A DNA stretch of 55,089 bases from NCBI RefSeq assembly GCF_025964975.1, contig NZ_JAOPXV010000211.1, positions 1 to 55,089 of the forward strand, in the 5' to 3' direction. Position 1 is the first letter of the stretch. The number at the start of each line of letters is the position of its first letter. The DNA comes from Nocardioides sp. (GTDB taxonomy: Bacteria > Actinomycetota > Actinomycetes > Propionibacteriales > Nocardioidaceae). A program made the position numbers and the translations under genes. The notes below the pieces were generated by a model. The model ran no database searches. It saw only the letters and a program-made list of their open reading frames with translations, and was not told the DNA's origin. Below are positions 52,407 to 55,089 of this stretch, in pieces.

Positions 52407-53396
52407 TCACTCACCGCCAGCGGGTGAGTCGTAGGCCGCGAGGAGGCGGTCGGCGGCCATGGGAGCGGGGAGCTCGCCGGCGAGCACCGCGGCCCGGACC
52501 TCGTCGCGGATCGCGGCAACACCCGGCGAGCGACGCAGGCGCTGGTCGAGCTCGTCTCGCACCAGGGCCCAGGTGAAGTCGAGCTGTTGCCCGGCGCGCT
52601 TCCTGGCCAGTCCGGACTCCCCCAGGTGCTCGCGGTGGGCCAGCACGCGGGTCCACACCTCGTCGACGCCCACGTCGTTGAGTGCCGAGCAGGTCACGAC
52701 CGGGGGCGCCCACTCCCCGCGACCGCGGACGAGCCGCAGCGCACCTGCCAGGTCACGGGCGGCCACCCGCGCCTCCTGCTCGCGGTCGCCGTCCGCCTTG
52801 TTGACCGTGATGACGTCGGCGATCTCGAGGATGCCCTTCTTGATGCCCTGGAGCTGGTCACCGGTCCGGGCGAGGGTGAGGAAGCAGAAGGTGTCGACCA
52901 TGCCGGCGACGGTGACCTCGGACTGGCCGACCCCCACCGTCTCGACCAGCACGACGTCGTAGCCGGCGGCCTCGAGCACCAACATCGCCTGGGTGGTCGC
53001 TCGCGCGACGCCACCGAGGGTGCCTGCGGACGGCGAGGGCCGGATGAAGGCGTGCGGATCCACCGACAGGCGCGCCATCCGGGTCTTGTCGCCGAGCACG
53101 GACCCGCCGGTGCGGACCGAGGACGGGTCCACGGCGAGGACCCCGACCCGGTGGCCGGCAGCCGTCAGCTGGGAGCCGAGGGCCTCGATGAAGGTGGACT
53201 TGCCGACCCCGGGCACCCCCGAGATGCCCACCCGGACAGCCGAGGGCGCACCTGCCAGCGCCGCCAGCAGCTCCCGGGCAGCGACGCGGTGCTCGGGCCT
53301 GGACGACTCGACGAGGGTGATGGCCCGCGACACCGACGCTCGCCGGCCGGCGCGGATGCCCTCGAGGAGGGTGGGGACGTCAGGCGGACCGAGCAT
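52407..53396 (-). CDS. meaB: Methylmalonyl-CoA mutase-associated GTPase MeaB
   Basis: 329 residues. A G3E-type GTPase that guards loading and repair of the B12 cofactor of methylmalonyl-CoA mutase. P-loop GISGVPGVGKSTFIEALGS, metal loops AVDPSSVRTGGSVLGDKTRM, family-typical DPHAFIRPSPSAGTLGG, ETVGVGQSEV (switch region) and NKADGDREQEA (base recognition). C-terminal helices mediate dimerisation. The ATG overlaps the mutase stop by one base, so it is co-translated with the mutase, as in many actinobacteria. Confidence 0.95.
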   Translation of the reverse strand: MLGPPDVPTLLEGIRAGRRASVSRAITLVESSRPEHRVAARELLAALAGAPSAVRVGISGVPGVGKSTFIEALGSQLTAAGHRVGVLAVDPSSVRTGGSVLGDKTRMARLSVDPHAFIRPSPSAGTLGGVARATTQAMLVLEAAGYDVVLVETVGVGQSEVTVAGMVDTFCFLTLARTGDQLQGIKKGILEIADVITVNKADGDREQEARVAARDLAGALRLVRGRGEWAPPVVTCSALNDVGVDEVWTRVLAHREHLGESGLARKRAGQQLDFTWALVRDELDQRLRRSPGVAAIRDEVRAAVLAGELPAPMAADRLLAAYDSPAGGE

Positions 53397-55089
53397 CAGG
53401 AACGCAGCCGCGCCAGCAGGTCGAGCGCCGAGTCGGCGATCACCGTGCCGGGCAGGAACACCGCCGCGGCGCCCATGTCCTTGAGGGTCTGTACGTCGTC
53501 GGGCGGGATGACCCCGCCGATGACGACCATGATGTCGTCGCGGCCCTGGTCGGCGAGCGCCTGCTTCAAGGCAGGCAGCAACGTCAGGTGACCCGCCGCG
53601 AGCGACGAGACGCCGACGATGTGCACGTCGGCGTCGATCGCCTGCTGGGCGACCTCCTCAGGCGTGGAGAAGAGCGGGCCGACATCGACGTCGAAGCCGA
53701 GGTCGGCGAAGGCGGTGACGACGACCTTCTGGCCGCGATCGTGACCGTCCTGGCCCATCTTGGCGACGAGGATGCGCGGGCGGCGACCCTCGGCGGCCTC
53801 GAACTCGTCGGTGGCGGCGAGCACCTCGGCCACCTTGCCGCCGGCTCCGCTCTCGGCCTCGTCGCGATACACGCCGCTGATCGTACGGATCACGGCCTGG
53901 TGACGGCCGTAGACCTTCTCCAGCGCGTCCGAGATCTCGCCGACGGTGGCCTTGGCCCGGGCTGCGTCCACCGCGAGCGCGAGGAGGTTGCCCTCGAGCG
54001 AGCCCCCTCCGACCGCCCCGGCCTCGGCTGAGGCGGTGAGGGCGTCGAGCGTGCGGCGTACGTCGTCATCATTGCGCTCGGCGCGCAGCCGCTCCAGCTT
54101 GGCGACCTGCTGCTGGTAGACGTCGTCGTTGTCGACGCGGAGCACGTCGAGCTTGTCCTCCACGGGCAGGCGGAAGGTGTTGACGCCGATCACCTTCTGG
54201 GTGCCGGCGTCGATGCGCGCCTGGGTGCGGGCCGCGGCCTCCTCGATGCGCATCTTGGGGATGCCCTGCTCGATGGCCTTGGCCATGCCGCCCGCCTGCT
54301 CGGCCTCCAGGATGTGCGCCCATGCGCGTTCGGCCAGGTCGTGGGTGAGCCGCTCGACGTAGTAGGAACCGGCCCACGGGTCGATGATCTCCGTCGTCCG
54401 CGACTCCTGCTGGAGCAACAGCTGGGTGTTGCGGGCGATGCGGGCGGAGAAGTCGGTCGGCAACGCGATCGCCTCGTCCAGCGCGTTGGTGTGCAGGGAC
54501 TGCGTGTGGCCCTGGGTCGCGGCCATCGCCTCGATGCACGTGCGGCCGACGTTGTTGAAGACGTCCTGGGCGGTCAACGACCACCCGGAGGTCTGCGAGT
54601 GGGTGCGCAGCGAGAGCGACTTGGGGTTCTGCGGGTTGAAGTCGCGCACCAGCCGGGCCCACAGTGCACGGGCCGCGCGCAGCTTGGCGACCTCCATGTA
54701 GAAGTTCATCCCGATGGCCCAGAAGAAGCTGAGGCGCGGTGCGAACTGGTCGATGGTCATGCCGGTCTCGAGCCCGGCGCGGATGTATTCCACGCCGTCG
54801 GCCAGCGTGTAGGCCAGCTCGAGGTCGGCCGTCGCCCCGGCCTCCTGGATGTGGTAGCCCGAGATCGAGATCGAGTTGAACCGCGGCATCCGCTGCGAGG
54901 TGTAGGCGAAGATGTCGCTGATGATCCGCATGCTCGGCAGCGGCGGGTAGAGGTAGGTGTTCCGGACCATGAACTCCTTGAGGATGTCGTTCTGGATCGT
55001 CCCCGCGAGCTGTTCGGGCTTCACCCCCTGCTCCTCGGCCGCCGCGATGTAGAGGGCGAGCACCGGCAGGACGGCGCCGTTCATCGTCA
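53396..55089 (-). CDS. mutB: Methylmalonyl-CoA mutase large subunit, C-terminal part (runs off the window)
   Basis: About 564 codons are visible of a protein usually near 730 residues. The missing part is the N-terminal end of the substrate barrel. It interconverts methylmalonyl-CoA and succinyl-CoA with adenosylcobalamin. The visible start continues the barrel ([60 protein letters not shown]). The C-terminal B12 domain has [14 protein letters not shown], where the His of DxHxxG is the lower cobalt ligand, then [19 protein letters not shown] and [11 protein letters not shown]. Followed by meaB. With the carboxylase alpha chain it fits the propionate/branched-chain route. The small subunit gene would be upstream, beyond the right edge. 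Confidence 0.95.
   Translation of the reverse strand, partial: TMNGAVLPVLALYIAAAEEQGVKPEQLAGTIQNDILKEFMVRNTYLYPPLPSMRIISDIFAYTSQRMPRFNSISISGYHIQEAGATADLELAYTLADGVEYIRAGLETGMTIDQFAPRLSFFWAIGMNFYMEVAKLRAARALWARLVRDFNPQNPKSLSLRTHSQTSGWSLTAQDVFNNVGRTCIEAMAATQGHTQSLHTNALDEAIALPTDFSARIARNTQLLLQQESRTTEIIDPWAGSYYVERLTHDLAERAWAHILEAEQAGGMAKAIEQGIPKMRIEEAAARTQARIDAGTQKVIGVNTFRLPVEDKLDVLRVDNDDVYQQQVAKLERLRAERNDDDVRRTLDALTASAEAGAVGGGSLEGNLLALAVDAARAKATVGEISDALEKVYGRHQAVIRTISGVYRDEAESGAGGKVAEVLAATDEFEAAEGRRPRILVAKMGQDGHDRGQKVVVTAFADLGFDVDVGPLFSTPEEVAQQAIDADVHIVGVSSLAAGHLTLLPALKQALADQGRDDIMVVIGGVIPPDDVQTLKDMGAAAVFLPGTVIADSALDLLARLRS

Noticed and set aside
52409..52429. Second hairpin ACTCACC/GGTGAGT
   Set aside because: It lies inside the meaB coding end; the hairpin at 52381-52405, just after the stop, is the better terminator.

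Overview
The window is about 55 kb of very GC-rich DNA with dense, mostly short-spaced genes, many GTG starts and actinobacterial gene content (two biotin-carboxylase enzymes, methylmalonyl-CoA mutase with MeaB, WXG100 proteins, an NAD(P)H-quinone dehydrogenase of the LpdA type, leaderless promoters). The gene set and order (maf, acyl-CoA carboxylase alpha, lpdA, M20 amidohydrolase, purine nucleoside phosphorylase, phosphosugar mutase, adenosine deaminase, thymidine phosphorylase, cytidine deaminase) resemble the Rv3282-Rv3315c part of the Mycobacterium tuberculosis chromosome. Gene details point to the Nocardioidaceae (Nocardioides-like). The genus is an inference.

Layout. 1-0.8 kb: the tail of an IS30-type transposase, then maf. 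0.8-5.2 kb: GtrA-like membrane protein, acyl-CoA dehydrogenase, acyl-CoA carboxylase alpha chain and a TetR regulator. 5.2-9.5 kb: an NAD-dependent epimerase facing its TetR regulator across two matching palindromes, an SGNH esterase lipoprotein, and a TetR regulator overlapping an FAD-binding dehydrogenase. 9.6-14.2 kb: pyruvate carboxylase and a secreted SpoIID-like protein. 14.4-19 kb: two tandem paralogues of unknown function, a histidine phosphatase, NAD(P)H-hydrate dehydratase and LpdA. 19-20.8 kb: a decayed WXG100 effector, an EspG-like protein and an intact WXG100 protein. 20.8-24.5 kb: dihydrolipoyl dehydrogenase, SRPBCC protein, gamma-glutamylcyclotransferase, a frameshifted secreted protein with an RTX tail, and a NUDIX hydrolase.

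24.5-50.9 kb is dominated by nucleoside salvage and catabolism. A BMP-type lipoprotein, ATPase and two permeases (45.6-50.9 kb) would import nucleosides. Cytidine deaminase, adenosine deaminase, thymidine phosphorylase and purine nucleoside phosphorylase would release bases and (deoxy)ribose-1-phosphate. The phosphosugar mutase may convert this to the 5-phosphate. DeoC would cleave deoxyribose-5-phosphate to acetaldehyde and glyceraldehyde-3-phosphate, and the two aldehyde dehydrogenase genes directly behind deoC would deal with the acetaldehyde. Set among these are a 3-hydroxybutyrate module (GAF/PucR regulator, dehydrogenase, MHS transporter), a MerR/aldo-keto reductase pair with two copies of one promoter-operator, a DUF2252 protein, a vWA/substrate-binding membrane protein, and a kinase/cysteine-peptidase-like pair. 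50.9-55.1 kb: M20 amidohydrolase, a deletion scar of an aminoglycoside phosphotransferase gene, meaB, and the 3' part of methylmalonyl-CoA mutase.

Two features run through the whole window. Many genes have a TANNNT box 5-8 bases before the start codon, so leaderless transcription looks common. Several loci carry scars (frameshifts or internal deletions): the WXG100 effector, the RTX protein, a small acidic protein and the phosphotransferase. No tRNA, rRNA or CRISPR array was recognised. I found no single clearly new system. The best candidates for unexplored biology are the tandem paralogues, the half-length aldehyde dehydrogenase partner, and the EspG-like/WXG100 pair.
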